A stretch of DNA of 64,000 nucleotides, taken from NCBI RefSeq assembly GCF_001592305.1, contig NZ_BCWR01000018.1, positions 124,001-188,000 of the forward strand, given 5' to 3'. Under the pieces are notes generated by a model that saw only the letters and a list, made by a program, of their open reading frames with translations, searched no databases and was not told the origin of the DNA. Both the position numbers and the translations under genes were made by a program. Source of the DNA: Hydrogenophaga taeniospiralis CCUG 15921 (GTDB lineage Bacteria > Pseudomonadota > Gammaproteobacteria > Burkholderiales > Burkholderiaceae_C). This document shows, piece after piece, positions 34,088 through 45,186 of this stretch (position 1 is the first letter of the stretch; every line of letters begins with the position of its first letter).

Positions 34088-34549
34088 ATGCCGCTCAACG
34101 CCCCTCGCCGCCCCGCAGGCCCGCGCTCTCCGCTCTGGCTGGCCCTGCCCGTGCTGGCGTCGCTCGTGGCCTGTGCCGTGCCTGCAGCACCGGCCGCCAC
34201 GCCGGCCAGCGCGCCGCTGGTGGGCAGCGAATGGCTGCTGCAGGACCTGGGGGGGCGCCCCGTGCTCGACAAGGTGAAAGCCACGCTGGCCTTTCCCGAG
34301 GCCGGGCGCGTGACGGGCAGTGGCTCGTGCAACGGCTTCTTCGGCACCTACACACTGATCGAGGACCGCATCTCGCTCGGGCAGATCGGCTCGACCCGCA
34401 TGGCCTGTGGCGAAGGCGTTTCGGAGCAGGAGAACCGCTACCTGGACGCGCTGCGCAAGGCCGAACGCGTCGAGGTGCAGGGCACGACGATGTGGCTGCA
34501 CACCCAGGGGCTGGACAAACCGCTGCGCTTCGTTCGCACCAAGCCCTGA
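34088..34549 (+). CDS. META-domain lipoprotein (HslJ-like)
   Basis: A 153-residue protein with a lipoprotein signal: positively charged N-region, hydrophobic stretch about 16-27 and lipobox LVAC with the acylated Cys29. The mature part is a META domain (about 45-150) with the SEWLLQDLGG opening, the GSGSCNGFFGTY segment and the STRMACG motif. Family members such as HslJ are associated with outer-membrane stability or novobiocin tolerance in E. coli. It is a stand-alone gene divergent from tatD. Confidence 0.88.
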   Translation: MPLNAPRRPAGPRSPLWLALPVLASLVACAVPAAPAATPASAPLVGSEWLLQDLGGRPVLDKVKATLAFPEAGRVTGSGSCNGFFGTYTLIEDRISLGQIGSTRMACGEGVSEQENRYLDALRKAERVEVQGTTMWLHTQGLDKPLRFVRTKP

Positions 34550-34589
34550 CCGGGCGTGGGACGTGGCCCGGGCAGCCCGGGCCCGCCAG

Positions 34590-35363
34590 TCAGGTCAGCA
34601 CGCCGGTGGTCAGGCGCAGCACGCGGGCACAGCGCGCGGCCAGGGTTTCGTCGTGCGTCACGACGATGAAGGCCGTGCCCTGATCGCGAGCCAGTTCCAG
34701 CATGAGCTGGAACACGCTTTCGGCGGTGCCACGGTCCAGGTTGCCGGTGGGCTCGTCGGCCAGCACGCAGGCCGGCTGCGTCACCAGCGCCCGCGCGATC
34801 GCCACGCGCTGGCGCTCGCCGCCCGAGAGCTCGGCCGGCCGGTGGTGCAGGCGCTCGCCCAGGCCCACGCGGGTGAGCATCTGCGAGGCGCGCTGCGCGG
34901 CCTCGGCACGCGGCATGCGGCGGATCCACAACGGCATGGCCACGTTGTCGCGCGCGCTGAACTCGGGCAGCAGGTGGTGGAACTGGTACACAAAGCCCAG
35001 GTGCCGGTTGCGGAGATCGCCCTGCTGCGCCGCGCTCAGGCCCGACATGGTTTGCCCCATCAGCTGCACGCTGCCGCTGGTGGGCGCGTCCAACCCGCCG
35101 AGCAGGTGCAGCAAGGTGCTCTTGCCCGAGCCGGAAGCGCCAACGATCGCCACTGTCTCGCCCGCGCGCACCGCCAGGTCCACGCCGGTGAGCACAGTCA
35201 CATCGAGGCGGCCTTCGTGAAAGCGCTTGGTGAGGCCGGTGGCGCTCAGCACCACCTCCGTGCGGGCCAACGGGCTCAGGACGGGCGCCGTCGAAGCCTC
35301 CGCCAGGGTGCTGGCGGGCCCATCGACAGGCTCGGGGCGAACGGGGCTCTTGGTGTCATTCAT
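34590..35363 (-). CDS. lolD: Lipoprotein-releasing ABC transporter ATP-binding protein
   Basis: A 257-residue ATPase of the LolCDE lipoprotein sorting complex at the inner membrane. Walker A is GASGSGKST (near 74-82), the signature is LSGGERQR (near 170), Walker B is [11 protein letters not shown] (near 188-198), and the switch His is in VTHD. The body is standard from about residue 37 ([12 protein letters not shown]). Residues 6-34 are an extra segment encoded by a palindromic repeat (see 35262-35348), so the true start may be a GTG near 35255 if the extension is not used. The ATG at 35363 overlaps the lolC stop by 8 bases. Confidence 0.93.
   Translation of the reverse strand: MNDTKSPVRPEPVDGPASTLAEASTAPVLSPLARTEVVLSATGLTKRFHEGRLDVTVLTGVDLAVRAGETVAIVGASGSGKSTLLHLLGGLDAPTSGSVQLMGQTMSGLSAAQQGDLRNRHLGFVYQFHHLLPEFSARDNVAMPLWIRRMPRAEAAQRASQMLTRVGLGERLHHRPAELSGGERQRVAIARALVTQPACVLADEPTGNLDRGTAESVFQLMLELARDQGTAFIVVTHDETLAARCARVLRLTTGVLT
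35262..35348. repeat. Palindromic repeat inserted in the lolD 5' end
   Basis: This stretch carries outer inverted half-sites of the type CGACAGGCTCGGGGCGAA (right side) and GGGCTCAGGACGGGC (left side), around an inner perfect hairpin (35300-35306 with 35311-35317). It shares 16 identical bases (35325-35340) with 7214-7229. In the lolD frame it encodes a Pro/Ala/Ser-rich piece beginning [10 protein letters not shown], a translation product typical of this repeat family. Confidence 0.7.
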
Positions 35364-36612
35364 AACGCAAGGCCTCGGCAGGGTTCACCCGGCTGGCGCG
35401 CCAGCTCGGGTAGATCGTGGCCACGAACGACAGCGCCAGCGAGATCAGCGCGATCGGCATGATGTCGCTTTGCTGCGGGTCGCTGGGCATGCGGCTGATG
35501 AGGTAGACGTCCTGCGGCAGGAAACTCGCGCCCAGTGCGCGCTCCAGCGCGGGCACGAGGGTGTCGATGTTGAACGCGATGCCCAGGCCCAGCAGCAAGC
35601 CCACGCCGGTGCCGATCACGCCCACCATGGCGCCCTGCACCATGAAGACCCCCATGATGCTGCCCGGACTCGCGCCCAACGTGCGCAGGATGGCGATGTC
35701 GGCGCGCTTGTCGGTCACCGTCATCACCAGCGTGGACACGAGGTTGAACGCAGCCACCGCCACGATCAGGGTGAGGATGATGAACATCATGCGTTTTTCC
35801 AGCTGCACGGCGGCGAACCAGCTGCGGTTCTGGCGCGTCCAGTCACGCACCAGCAGGCCGGGGTCGAGGCTGCCCGCGATGGCAATGGCCACCTCGCGCG
35901 CTTCGTGCAGGTTCTTGATCTTCACGCGCACGCCGGTGGGGCCTTCCACGCGGAAGATGCGCGCGGCGTCGTCCTGGTGCAGCAGGGCCAGCGCCGAGTC
36001 GTATTCGAAGTGGCCCGAATCGAAGGTTCCCACCACCGTCATCTGGCGGATGCGCGGCACCACGCCCGCGGGCGTGACCTGGCCGCTGGGCGCGATCAGC
36101 GTCACCGTGTCGCCGGTGCCCACGCCCAGGCTGCGCGCCAGTTCACCGCCGAGAATGACGCCGAATTCGCCCGGCACCAGCCGCGGCAGCACGGTGTCGG
36201 CCAGGTCGGCCACGAGGTCGGTGACCTTGGGCTCCAGCGCCGGGTCGATGCCGCGCACCAGCGCGCCCTTCATGTCTTCGCCGCGCGCGATCAGCGCCTG
36301 CGCGCCCACGAACGGCGCCGCGCCCAGCACCTCGGGGTGGCTTTCGATGGCTGCCAGCGTCTGCGCCAGGTTCGGAATCGCCTGCCCACCGGGCTCGAAC
36401 ACCTCGATGTGGGACAACACGCCGAGCATGCGGTCGCGCACCTCTTTCTGGAAACCGTTCATCACCGAGAGCACGATGATGAGCGCGGCCACGCCCAGCG
36501 AGATGCCCAGCATGGACACGCCCGAGATGAAGGAAATGAAACCGTTGCGCCGCGTGGCGCGGCCGGCGCGCGTGTAACGCCAGCCGAGGATGAGTTCGTA
36601 AGGGGTTTGCAT
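35356..36612 (-). CDS. lolC: Lipoprotein-releasing ABC transporter permease (LolC/E)
   Basis: A 418-residue inner-membrane permease of the LolC/E family (MacB-like fold). Four membrane helices are expected: one near 25-50 ([21 protein letters not shown]) and three in the C-terminal 150 residues. A large periplasmic domain (about 55-270) lies between them. With LolD it extracts outer-membrane lipoproteins and hands them to LolA. I chose the ATG at 36612 ([15 protein letters not shown]); the frame extends upstream to 37002 only as a shadow of the opposing gene. A single lolC/E-type gene is seen. Confidence 0.95.
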   Translation of the reverse strand: MQTPYELILGWRYTRAGRATRRNGFISFISGVSMLGISLGVAALIIVLSVMNGFQKEVRDRMLGVLSHIEVFEPGGQAIPNLAQTLAAIESHPEVLGAAPFVGAQALIARGEDMKGALVRGIDPALEPKVTDLVADLADTVLPRLVPGEFGVILGGELARSLGVGTGDTVTLIAPSGQVTPAGVVPRIRQMTVVGTFDSGHFEYDSALALLHQDDAARIFRVEGPTGVRVKIKNLHEAREVAIAIAGSLDPGLLVRDWTRQNRSWFAAVQLEKRMMFIILTLIVAVAAFNLVSTLVMTVTDKRADIAILRTLGASPGSIMGVFMVQGAMVGVIGTGVGLLLGLGIAFNIDTLVPALERALGASFLPQDVYLISRMPSDPQQSDIMPIALISLALSFVATIYPSWRASRVNPAEALRYE

Positions 36613-36658
36613 CGTTGGAGTCCAGCCGGTGATTGTGGCATCCCCGACAATCGCACCC

Positions 36659-37666
36659 ATGCCCCTTGCCCCCATGGCCCCAGAAGCCCCGTCCCCGCTG
36701 CCCGGCCACCTGCTGATCCCTTTTGCCAGCGCCAGCGCGCCGCCCTGCCAGGCCGCGCTGAAAGCGCTGCGCCTGCCCCACCTGGAAACCCTGCTGGGCG
36801 AGCTGGCGCTGGCCACCCACGACGCAGGCGACGACCACAGCCTGAGCCTGCCGCACGAGCGCGCGCTGGCGTTGGCCCTGGGCCTGACGCGGGCCGACGG
36901 CAGCCCCTGCGACGACGGCCAGATTCCCTGGGCCGCCGCCGCCAGCGCCGAGCCGACCGTGCCCCAGGCCTGGTTCAGCCCCTGCCACTTCCAGATCGGC
37001 ACGGATCATGTGAGCCTGCTGCCGGGCGAGCAGATCGGCTTGACCGATGAAGATGCCCGCGGCCTGTTCGAGGCGTTCGCGCCCTATTGCGCGGAGGACG
37101 GCATCACCCTGCGCTTTGAGAGCGCCACGCGCTGGCACGCCAGCGGTGAACCGCTGCGCGGCATCGCCTGCGCCAGCCTGGACCGCGTGAGCGGCCGCCC
37201 GGTGGACGGCTGGATGCCACCCAGCCCCGCCAACCCGGGCGGCAGCCAGTTGCTCAAGCGCCTGCAGAGCGAGGCACAGATGCTGTTCTACACGCACCCG
37301 GTGCACGATGCGCGCACCGCCTGCGGCCTGCGGCCGGTCAACGGCTTCTGGATCAGCGGCGCGGGCGCGATGGAGGTGCCCGCACCGTTGCGGCCCGCAC
37401 CCACCATGCCCGACACCCTGCGCCAGGCCGCGTTGCGCGCCGACTGGACCGCCTGGGCGCAGGCCTGGGGCCAGCTCGACGCCACCCACATCCCCGCCCT
37501 GCTGGAGCGCGCGCGGCGCGGCGAAGCGGTCACACTCACGCTGTGCGGCGAGCGCAGCGCGCAAACCTGGGTCAACGCACCGCGCGGCGGCTCAGCCCGC
37601 CTGGGCCGTCTGTTCAAAAAACTGCTGGGCACACCCCCGGCCTGGAAAGCCCTCGAACCCCTATGA
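36659..37666 (+). CDS. Conserved hypothetical protein upstream of recJ
   Basis: A 335-residue cytosolic protein, Ala/Pro-rich, with no signal peptide or membrane segment. I recall homologues in this position in Burkholderiales annotated as phosphoglycerate-mutase-like, but I see no motif here that proves enzyme activity. Recognisable blocks are WFSPCHFQIGTDHVSLLPG (near 105-123), FWISGAGAMEVP (near 235) and the C-terminal GRLFKKLLG. It divides from lolC by 46 bases and overlaps the recJ start by 4 (ATGA), so the two are translationally coupled. The upstream ATG at 36629 is possible but adds ten weak residues. Confidence 0.7.
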   Translation: MPLAPMAPEAPSPLPGHLLIPFASASAPPCQAALKALRLPHLETLLGELALATHDAGDDHSLSLPHERALALALGLTRADGSPCDDGQIPWAAAASAEPTVPQAWFSPCHFQIGTDHVSLLPGEQIGLTDEDARGLFEAFAPYCAEDGITLRFESATRWHASGEPLRGIACASLDRVSGRPVDGWMPPSPANPGGSQLLKRLQSEAQMLFYTHPVHDARTACGLRPVNGFWISGAGAMEVPAPLRPAPTMPDTLRQAALRADWTAWAQAWGQLDATHIPALLERARRGEAVTLTLCGERSAQTWVNAPRGGSARLGRLFKKLLGTPPAWKALEPL

Positions 37667-39399
37667 AGATCATCACCCGCGATGTACCGCCCCGCGCCGC
37701 CTGGGCGCTGGAGCAAGCCGGCCTGCACCCGCTGCTGGCGCGCCTGTTTGCCGCCCGCGGCATCACCGCCAAGGAACAGCTCGACGACGCGCTCTCGCTG
37801 TTGCTGCCGCCCGCCTCCATGAAGGGCGCACAGGAAGCCGCCCGCGCGCTGGCCGACGCCATGGCCGCGAACAAAAGCATCTGCATCGTGGCCGACTACG
37901 ACTGCGATGGCGCCACCGCCTGCGCCGTGGGTCTGCGCGGCCTGCGCCTGCTGGGCGCGCCCATGGGTTTTGACCGCGTGAGCTACCTGGTGCCCGACCG
38001 CGTGACCGACGGCTACGGCCTCACACCCGCGATCGCGAAGCGCGTGAAGGCACAGGGCGCCGACGTGCTGGTGACGGTGGACAACGGCATCGCCAGCATC
38101 GACGGTGTGCGCGCCGCGCGCGAGCTCGGCCTGCAGGTGATCGTGACCGACCACCACCTGCCCGCGCTCAAGGGCGGCGAGGTGGTCGTGCCCACCGACT
38201 GCGTGATCGTGAACCCCAACCAGCCGGGCTGCGACTTCGAAAGCAAGTCGATCGCCGGCGTGGGCGTGATGTTCTACGTGCTGCTGGCGCTGCGTGCCGA
38301 GCTGCGCGAGCGTGGGGTGTTTGATGCGAGGTCACAGCCCAAGATCGACACGCTGCTGCCGCTGGTGGCGCTGGGCACGGTGGCCGACGTGGTCAAGCTC
38401 GACGCCAACAACCGCCGCCTCGTGGCCCAGGGCCTGAAGCGCGTGCGCGCCGGCGCCATGCCGCCGGGCATGACGGCGCTGTTCAACGTGGCGGCGCGCA
38501 AGCCCGAGGCGGCCACCAGCTTCGACTTCGGCTTCGCCCTCGGCCCGCGCCTGAACGCCGCCGGCCGCCTGGCCGACATGACCCTGGGCATCGAATGCCT
38601 GACCACCGACGACGGCCTGCGCGCCGACGAACTGGCGCGCACGCTCGACGGCATCAACCGCGAGCGCAAGACCATCGAAGGCGAGATGCGCGACCAGGCG
38701 CTGGCGCTGGCCGAAGAGATGTTCGACGAATCCGAGGAGCCGCCGCCGGCGCTGATCGTGTTCGACCCCGATTTCCACGAGGGCGTGGTCGGCATCGTGG
38801 CCTCGCGCCTGAAGGACAAGCTGCACCGCCCCACCTTCGTGTTCGCCACCAGTGGCGCAGAGGGCAAGGAAAACGAGCTCAAGGGCTCGGGCCGCTCCAT
38901 CCCCGGCTTCCACCTGCGCGACGCGCTGGACCTGGTGGCCAAGCGCCACCCGGGGGTATTGATGCGCTTCGGCGGCCACGCGATGGCAGCGGGCTGCACG
39001 ATCGACGAAGAACACCTGGACACCTTCGAGGCCGCGCTGCAGCAGGTGGCCCACGAGTGGCTGGACGCCGCCACCCTGCAGCGCCGCATGGAGGCCGATG
39101 GTGTGCTGGACAAGCAGTACCGGCGCACGGATCTGGTGGACACGCTGCACAAGGAGGTGTGGGGCCAGGGTTTTGCGCCGCCGGTGTTCTGCGAAGAGGT
39201 GTTGATCGTGTCGCAGCGTCTTGTGGGCGAGAAGCATCTGGCGCTCAAGATGAAACACCAGGGCGAGCCGGTCGACGGCATCTGGTTCGGCCATACCGAG
39301 CCGCTGCCCGAGCGGGTGAAGCTGGCCTTTCGGTTGGATGCGGATGAGTGGCAGGGTCAGCGGCGGGTTCGGTTCTTGATCGAAGCTGCTGAACTCTGA
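37663..39399 (+). CDS. recJ: Single-stranded-DNA-specific exonuclease
   Basis: A 578-residue DHH-family 5'-3' exonuclease on single-stranded DNA, working in RecF-type recombination, mismatch and base-excision repair. Motif I is VADYDCDGATA (near 70-80), followed by the VDNGIAS metal motif (near 141), the DHH triad in VTDHHLP (near 160), the ALGTVADVVKL segment, and the DHHA1 domain with RFGGHAMAAG (near 434-443). The length is normal. Translationally coupled to the preceding gene. Confidence 0.97.
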   Translation: MKIITRDVPPRAAWALEQAGLHPLLARLFAARGITAKEQLDDALSLLLPPASMKGAQEAARALADAMAANKSICIVADYDCDGATACAVGLRGLRLLGAPMGFDRVSYLVPDRVTDGYGLTPAIAKRVKAQGADVLVTVDNGIASIDGVRAARELGLQVIVTDHHLPALKGGEVVVPTDCVIVNPNQPGCDFESKSIAGVGVMFYVLLALRAELRERGVFDARSQPKIDTLLPLVALGTVADVVKLDANNRRLVAQGLKRVRAGAMPPGMTALFNVAARKPEAATSFDFGFALGPRLNAAGRLADMTLGIECLTTDDGLRADELARTLDGINRERKTIEGEMRDQALALAEEMFDESEEPPPALIVFDPDFHEGVVGIVASRLKDKLHRPTFVFATSGAEGKENELKGSGRSIPGFHLRDALDLVAKRHPGVLMRFGGHAMAAGCTIDEEHLDTFEAALQQVAHEWLDAATLQRRMEADGVLDKQYRRTDLVDTLHKEVWGQGFAPPVFCEEVLIVSQRLVGEKHLALKMKHQGEPVDGIWFGHTEPLPERVKLAFRLDADEWQGQRRVRFLIEAAEL

Positions 39400-39738
39400 G
39401 GTTCTGTTCCGTTTCGCTCTGGAACCTCGCACGCTGGCGAGACCATGGCGCTCTGCGCCGCTCATGTCCCCCGGCCCGGCTTCGCCGGCCCTCCTCCTTT
39501 ACTTCGCTATGCAGAACACCATGTCCTCGCCAGCAACAAACGGGCGGGCACTCAAGCATTGAGCCGTCCGAGCGCCAGGAAGGTCATCGGCAAGTGGGGT
39601 GACTGATGCAGCGAAGTAAAGGAGGAGGGCCGGAACGGCCCGGGGGACATGAGCGGAATCGGTCGCCCCGCTTGCCGATGACCGGAGCCACCGGAGACCC
39701 AGGCCACAAAAAGCCGAGTCAACGCAAACAAAGAAAAC
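39400..39738. other. 339-base gap filled by repeat copy C
   Basis: Between the recJ stop and the algR stop, two convergent genes. It contains the paired-palindrome element (39458-39656). No coding frame is supported. The hairpin arms are the only visible candidates for ending transcription from either side. Confidence 0.6.
39458..39656. repeat. Paired-palindrome intergenic element, copy C
   Basis: The left arm (39458-39514) begins GCTCATGTCCCCCGGCCC and ends CTCCTCCTTTACTTCGCT. The right arm (39608-39656) is GCAGCGAAGTAAAGGAGGAG followed by GGCCCGGGGGACATGAGCGG. About 93 unrelated bases lie between. It is the best-preserved copy together with B. Confidence 0.9.
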
Positions 39739-40491
39739 TCAGGTCATCAGCGCTTCACGAACAGCCGCCAGCTGCCGACGGGAAACCGCCAAGCGCTCGT
39801 CCACCCCGTCGAGCCGCACGGTCCAGCCCTCGCCGTCCACCGGATCGTTGTGCTTCTCCACCGCCCGCACCCGGCGCCGCGCCACCAGCGCATTGCGGTG
39901 CACCCGCACGAACAGGTGCGCGTACTTCTGCTCCAGATCGCTCAAAGCGCCGTCGTAGATGTGTTCCTTCTCGGCCGTGCGCACGGTGATGTACTTCAGC
40001 TCCGCCTTCAGGTAGATCACGTCGGCCAGCGCCACGCGCTCGCTGCGCCCGCGCTCCTGGATGATGAGACACTCACCCGCGCCTGCATTCGCATCGTCGG
40101 CGGTGCCCGCCTCGTTGGAAGCGCGCAGACGCTGCACCTTCTGCAGCGCCTGCTGCAGGCGCTCCAGCCGCACGGGCTTGGTCAGGTAGTCGGCGGCTTC
40201 GAGTTCAAAAGCCTGCACCGCGTGCTCGGCGTGCGCCGTCACGAACACCACCATCGGCCGCACCGCCAGCTGCCGCAACGTGGCCGCCAGCGCCATGCCA
40301 TCCACACCGGGCATGTGGATATCGAGCAGAACGAGGTCGCAGGGCAGGCGCCGGATCTGCTCCATGGCCTGCACCGCATTGCTCGCCTCGCCCACCACCT
40401 CGGCGCGTGGATCGGTGCAGTCGCCCAGCAGCGTGCGCAGCCGCGAGCGGGCCAGCAGTTCGTCGTCAACGATCAGTACCTTCAGTGCCAT
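39739..40491 (-). CDS. algR: LytTR-type response regulator (AlgR-like)
   Basis: A 250-residue response regulator. The receiver domain spans about 1-120, with the phospho-acceptor Asp57 in LVLLDIHMPG and the conserved Lys in LTKPVRLE. The DNA-binding LytTR domain spans about 145-248, with YLKAELKYITVRT and FVRVHRNALVARRRV. AlgR-type regulators control surface functions such as pili and exopolysaccharide. Its sensor AlgZ is encoded 36 bases upstream, and argH lies divergent beyond, an order also seen in Pseudomonas. Confidence 0.9.
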   Translation of the reverse strand: MALKVLIVDDELLARSRLRTLLGDCTDPRAEVVGEASNAVQAMEQIRRLPCDLVLLDIHMPGVDGMALAATLRQLAVRPMVVFVTAHAEHAVQAFELEAADYLTKPVRLERLQQALQKVQRLRASNEAGTADDANAGAGECLIIQERGRSERVALADVIYLKAELKYITVRTAEKEHIYDGALSDLEQKYAHLFVRVHRNALVARRRVRAVEKHNDPVDGEGWTVRLDGVDERLAVSRRQLAAVREALMT

Positions 40492-40527
40492 GTCACGCTC
40501 CGTTGCTTGTGGCTTCAGAAACAGACC

Positions 40528-41589
40528 TTATACCGGTATTTCGAGTCGCACCTGAAACACCCCATCAACCAGTGCGCTCTGGAAACGGCCCTGCACATCG
40601 TGCAGCAGATTCAGCCGCTGGCGCACATTGTCCAGCGCCAGACCATGGCCGGGCGCGCCACTGCCGGCCGGCACCGTGTTGGTCACCTTGATCACCACCA
40701 CCGACCCGCGGCGCTTCGTGCTGATGCGCACCACCGCCCCCATGGGGCTGGGCTCCACACCGTGCTTCACGGCATTTTCTACCAGCGGCTGCAGGATCAG
40801 GGGTGGCAGCTTCGCCCGCGAAGCGGTTTCGTCGATGCTCCACTCCACCCGCAGGCGCTCGCCGAACCGCACCTGCTCAATGGCCAGGTAGTGCCGGGCC
40901 AGCTCCAGTTCCTGCCCCAGCGGCACCGCTTCCTTGGCGTCGGCCAGCGCGTGGCGGAACAGCTCGCTCAGGTCCTCCAGCAGGCGCTCGGCCTTGGCCG
41001 GTTCGGCGCGCACCAGTGCGATCGCGCTGTTGAGCGTGTTGAAGAGAAAGTGCGGCCGGATGCGCGCCTGCAGCTCGGCCAGCTGCGCGGTGGTGCCGGC
41101 AGGGGTGCGCGCCCTGGCGCGCCACACCAGCCCGGCCACCAGCACCGCGGCCACCAGGGCCCCCGATGCGGCACTGCCCAGCCAGGGGGCGGGCTCCAGC
41201 AGGCCCATCCAGTTCAACAGAGCACAGCCATAGAGCGCCGCCAGCGCGCCCAGCGCAACACCCAAGGTCCATTGGAGCGGCATGGGCAGATACCAGAGCG
41301 GCCGCTTGAACATGCACACCGCCAGCAGCCACGCCAGCACGGCCGGCAGCGCCGCGCCGGTGAGCATGGCCATCTGCGTCAGCCAGCCCCACCAGGACTG
41401 GGCGCCAAACAGCGAGGCCACCAGCACGATCGCCTGCACGAACAGCACCGCGCGCAGCACCACCCCGACCTGACAGGTATCGAACACCAGCTCATGGGCC
41501 CGCACATGCTCGGGCATCTTGCGCAAGGGGCGCGTGCCCTTCGCCGGGGCCAGCTCCTGGAAGGTCGATAAAATTCGGGAATCTTTCAT
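40528..41589 (-). CDS. algZ: Sensor histidine kinase (AlgZ/FimS-like)
   Basis: A 353-residue inner-membrane kinase of the HisK_7TM/LytS-like group. Four membrane helices lie in residues about 40-155. The His-kinase box [18 protein letters not shown] is near 173-190, and the ATPase part has the N box [16 protein letters not shown] (near 258) and a short G box [13 protein letters not shown]. It pairs with the AlgR-like regulator directly downstream. The start at 41589 is the first Met in frame consistent with homologues; the reading to 41757 overlaps argH. Confidence 0.88.
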   Translation of the reverse strand: MKDSRILSTFQELAPAKGTRPLRKMPEHVRAHELVFDTCQVGVVLRAVLFVQAIVLVASLFGAQSWWGWLTQMAMLTGAALPAVLAWLLAVCMFKRPLWYLPMPLQWTLGVALGALAALYGCALLNWMGLLEPAPWLGSAASGALVAAVLVAGLVWRARARTPAGTTAQLAELQARIRPHFLFNTLNSAIALVRAEPAKAERLLEDLSELFRHALADAKEAVPLGQELELARHYLAIEQVRFGERLRVEWSIDETASRAKLPPLILQPLVENAVKHGVEPSPMGAVVRISTKRRGSVVVIKVTNTVPAGSGAPGHGLALDNVRQRLNLLHDVQGRFQSALVDGVFQVRLEIPV

Positions 41590-41742
41590 GGGTCGCACTA
41601 TAGGCCGGCACGGGAAACTCGGACAGGCGCGCAAGCCATCTTTCCGTCCCCCATTCCGGCCAGCAGCACCCGGCTCAAGCCCTTGAGCACCCGCCCGCGG
41701 CCCCTGCGCCGCCTTCTTCACCCACCCGACGCTGGCCCCACC

Positions 41743-43194
<1,452 letters not shown>

Positions 43195-43327
43195 AGCCCG
43201 GGCCCGTCTGGTAGCTGTGGCAGACACCCACCGGGCATCGGGCTCAAGAACGCCGCCGGGGCGCCGATAGAGGGGGCAAACAAAGTCCGCTCGGTGCGGA
43301 CCACAACCCCGAATCGGAGGAGCCCCC

Positions 43328-44464
43328 GTGTCTTCACTTGCTTTGTGGATCGCCGCCGCATTGGTCGTCGCGGTCGCCTCGTGGTGGTTCCTGCGCCCTG
43401 TAGGGCGCGGCCCCGCCGCCCAGACCACCCGACCGCCCAGGGTGACTCCCCCGCGCAGCGTTGCCCCCAGCGCAAGGACCGCCTCGCCCACCCCGGCACC
43501 CGCCGCCGCCCCACCCGAACCACCCCTGCCGCCCGAACTGGCGAGCTTCCGCTGGCGTGCCGAAACCGAGCTCGACGCCGAACACCGCGCCTCCATGGTC
43601 GCGGCCGTGCGCGGCATCCCGCGCCCGCCGCGCTCCATGCAGCAACTGCTGTCGCCCGAATTCGTCGCCACGGCCGGCTCGGCCGAACTCAGCGATCTCG
43701 TGATGGGCGAGCCGCTGATCGCCGCGCGGGTGATCTCCACCGTCAACGCCCCTTTCTATGGCCTGCACCGGCCGGTGACCAACATCGGCCAGGCCGTCAC
43801 CTTTCTGGGCATGAACTCGGTGCGCGGCATCTGTCTGCAGTACATGCTGGCCGAGGCCTTCAAACCCACGCTGGCCAACACGCAAAAGGCGTTCGACATC
43901 ATCTGGAAGGCCAGCGCCATCGCCAGCGAACTGGCCGTGCGCCTGGGCAAGGCCCTCAATCTGCCGGAACAGGGTTCGCTCTCCACCCAGGTGGTGCTGA
44001 GCTTCGTCGGCCAGCTGGCGACCGCCTCGCTCATCCCGCCTTCGGAGCTGGAACGCTGGCTGGCCAGCGGCCGCCTGGAGCGCGCCCGGCTGGAGCAGGA
44101 CCGGCTCGGCCTGAACGCCAGCGAGATCGGCGCCCTGCTGATGAAGACCTGGGAACTGCCCGCCAGCCTCGTGGACGAGGTCAGCGCCCTGGGTCGGCAA
44201 CTCGTCACCCCGTATCTGAAGACCGACCCCGTTCGTGCGCCCCGGCTGGCGCTGGGCTACCTCTGCGCCCGCCTGGGCGAGCGGCTGGCGCTGGGCCAGA
44301 TGCGCAGCCTTGAAGGCTACGAGGTGGGGCAAGACCAGGGCGCCGACACCCACCATCTGCGCACCAGCCTGTCCCACCCGGCGCTCGCGCGGCTGGAGCA
44401 GGCCCTGGCATCGCCCGAAGTGCAGACCGCCGTGCTGCAGATGCTGGACGAGCGGCGGGGCTGA
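43328..44464 (+). CDS. Membrane-anchored HDOD-domain protein
   Basis: A 378-residue protein. Residues about 4-22 form a single N-terminal membrane anchor, then a Pro/Ala-rich linker (25-75), then an HDOD domain (about 90-300) recognisable by IPRPPRSMQQLLSPEF, MGEPLIAARVISTVNAPFYG and the LGMNSVRGICLQ segment. HDOD proteins resemble HD phosphohydrolases but usually lack the metal ligands and act as signalling adaptors. GGAGGA precedes the start. A hemerythrin gene follows. Confidence 0.87.
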   Translation: MSSLALWIAAALVVAVASWWFLRPVGRGPAAQTTRPPRVTPPRSVAPSARTASPTPAPAAAPPEPPLPPELASFRWRAETELDAEHRASMVAAVRGIPRPPRSMQQLLSPEFVATAGSAELSDLVMGEPLIAARVISTVNAPFYGLHRPVTNIGQAVTFLGMNSVRGICLQYMLAEAFKPTLANTQKAFDIIWKASAIASELAVRLGKALNLPEQGSLSTQVVLSFVGQLATASLIPPSELERWLASGRLERARLEQDRLGLNASEIGALLMKTWELPASLVDEVSALGRQLVTPYLKTDPVRAPRLALGYLCARLGERLALGQMRSLEGYEVGQDQGADTHHLRTSLSHPALARLEQALASPEVQTAVLQMLDERRG

Positions 44465-44555
44465 AAACCGGCCGTCCAACGCCCACCGCTCGGGCTCGGC
44501 GGGGCTTGACCTCCATCAAGCCCCGCGGCCGCCGCTGCGGCTACAGTTCCGGACC

Positions 44556-45074
44556 ATGGACACCACTGCAACCTCCACCGCCCCCCACCCTCCCACGCCA
44601 GCCGCTGCCGGGCTGGACTGGTCGCCCCAGCTGCAGACCGGCGATGCCCGCATGGACGACACGCACGAAGAGTTCGTGACCATGCTCAACGAGCTGCTGA
44701 CCACGCCGCACGACCAGCAGTTGCCGCTGTACCGCATTTTTGTGGAGCACACGGTGGAGCATTTCGCGCAGGAAGAGCGCTGGATGCTGGCCACCGGTTT
44801 CGCCGCCGACAACTGCCACGCCTCGCACCACGCCACCATCCTGGACACCCTGCGCGCCGTGGTCGAGCACTACGAGCAGGGCGACACGGAAATCATCTCG
44901 CGCCTGGCCGAGGCGCTGGTGGAGTGGTTTCCGCAGCACGCCGCCAGCATGGACGCCGGCCTGGCGCTGCACATGAAAGACGTGGGCTTCGACTCCCGCA
45001 CCGAAACCCTGGCCGACCCGAGCAAGGTGCGGCCCGCCTCCATGAGTGGCTGCGGCAGCGTGAGCTGCAGCTGA
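44556..45074 (+). CDS. Bacteriohemerythrin-like protein
   Basis: A 172-residue protein with a hemerythrin four-helix bundle (about 22-140) that binds a di-iron site for oxygen sensing or storage. The ligand set is visible: His in DDTHEEF (near 36), HTVEHFAQEE (near 69-78) with His and Glu, HASHHATIL (near 88), and HMKD (near 142) near the end of the last helix. The C-terminal tail has a GCGSVSCS cysteine pair of unknown role. A plausible partner of the preceding HDOD protein in redox signalling, but that is inference. Confidence 0.87.
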   Translation: MDTTATSTAPHPPTPAAAGLDWSPQLQTGDARMDDTHEEFVTMLNELLTTPHDQQLPLYRIFVEHTVEHFAQEERWMLATGFAADNCHASHHATILDTLRAVVEHYEQGDTEIISRLAEALVEWFPQHAASMDAGLALHMKDVGFDSRTETLADPSKVRPASMSGCGSVSCS

Positions 45075-45076
45075 GC

Positions 45077-45118
45077 GCCTGCCCGTCTGGCCCCGCGCCA
45101 GAGCCGGCCCGGGCAGGC
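45077..45118 (+). other. Long GC hairpin after the hemerythrin gene
   Basis: GCCTGCCCG (45077-45085) pairs with CGGGCAGGC (45110-45118), and TCTGG (45086-45090) pairs with CCAGA (45098-45102) inside it. There is no T-run, so it may stabilise the mRNA 3' end or act with Rho rather than be a classic terminator. Confidence 0.5.
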
Positions 45119-45186
45119 ACCGGATAAGGGCGCAACGCCCACCTCGGCACCAATCCGGACCGCATCACGCACCAGTCTGGAATCTC

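Noticed and set aside
45077..45118. The hairpin after hemerythrin as a Rho-independent terminator
   Set aside because: The stem is strong but no T-run follows; recorded only as a hairpin.
45147..45161. A full NtrC binding site upstream of amtB
   Set aside because: Only the left half matches well (GCACC), the right half is GGACC; too weak to list as a feature of its own.
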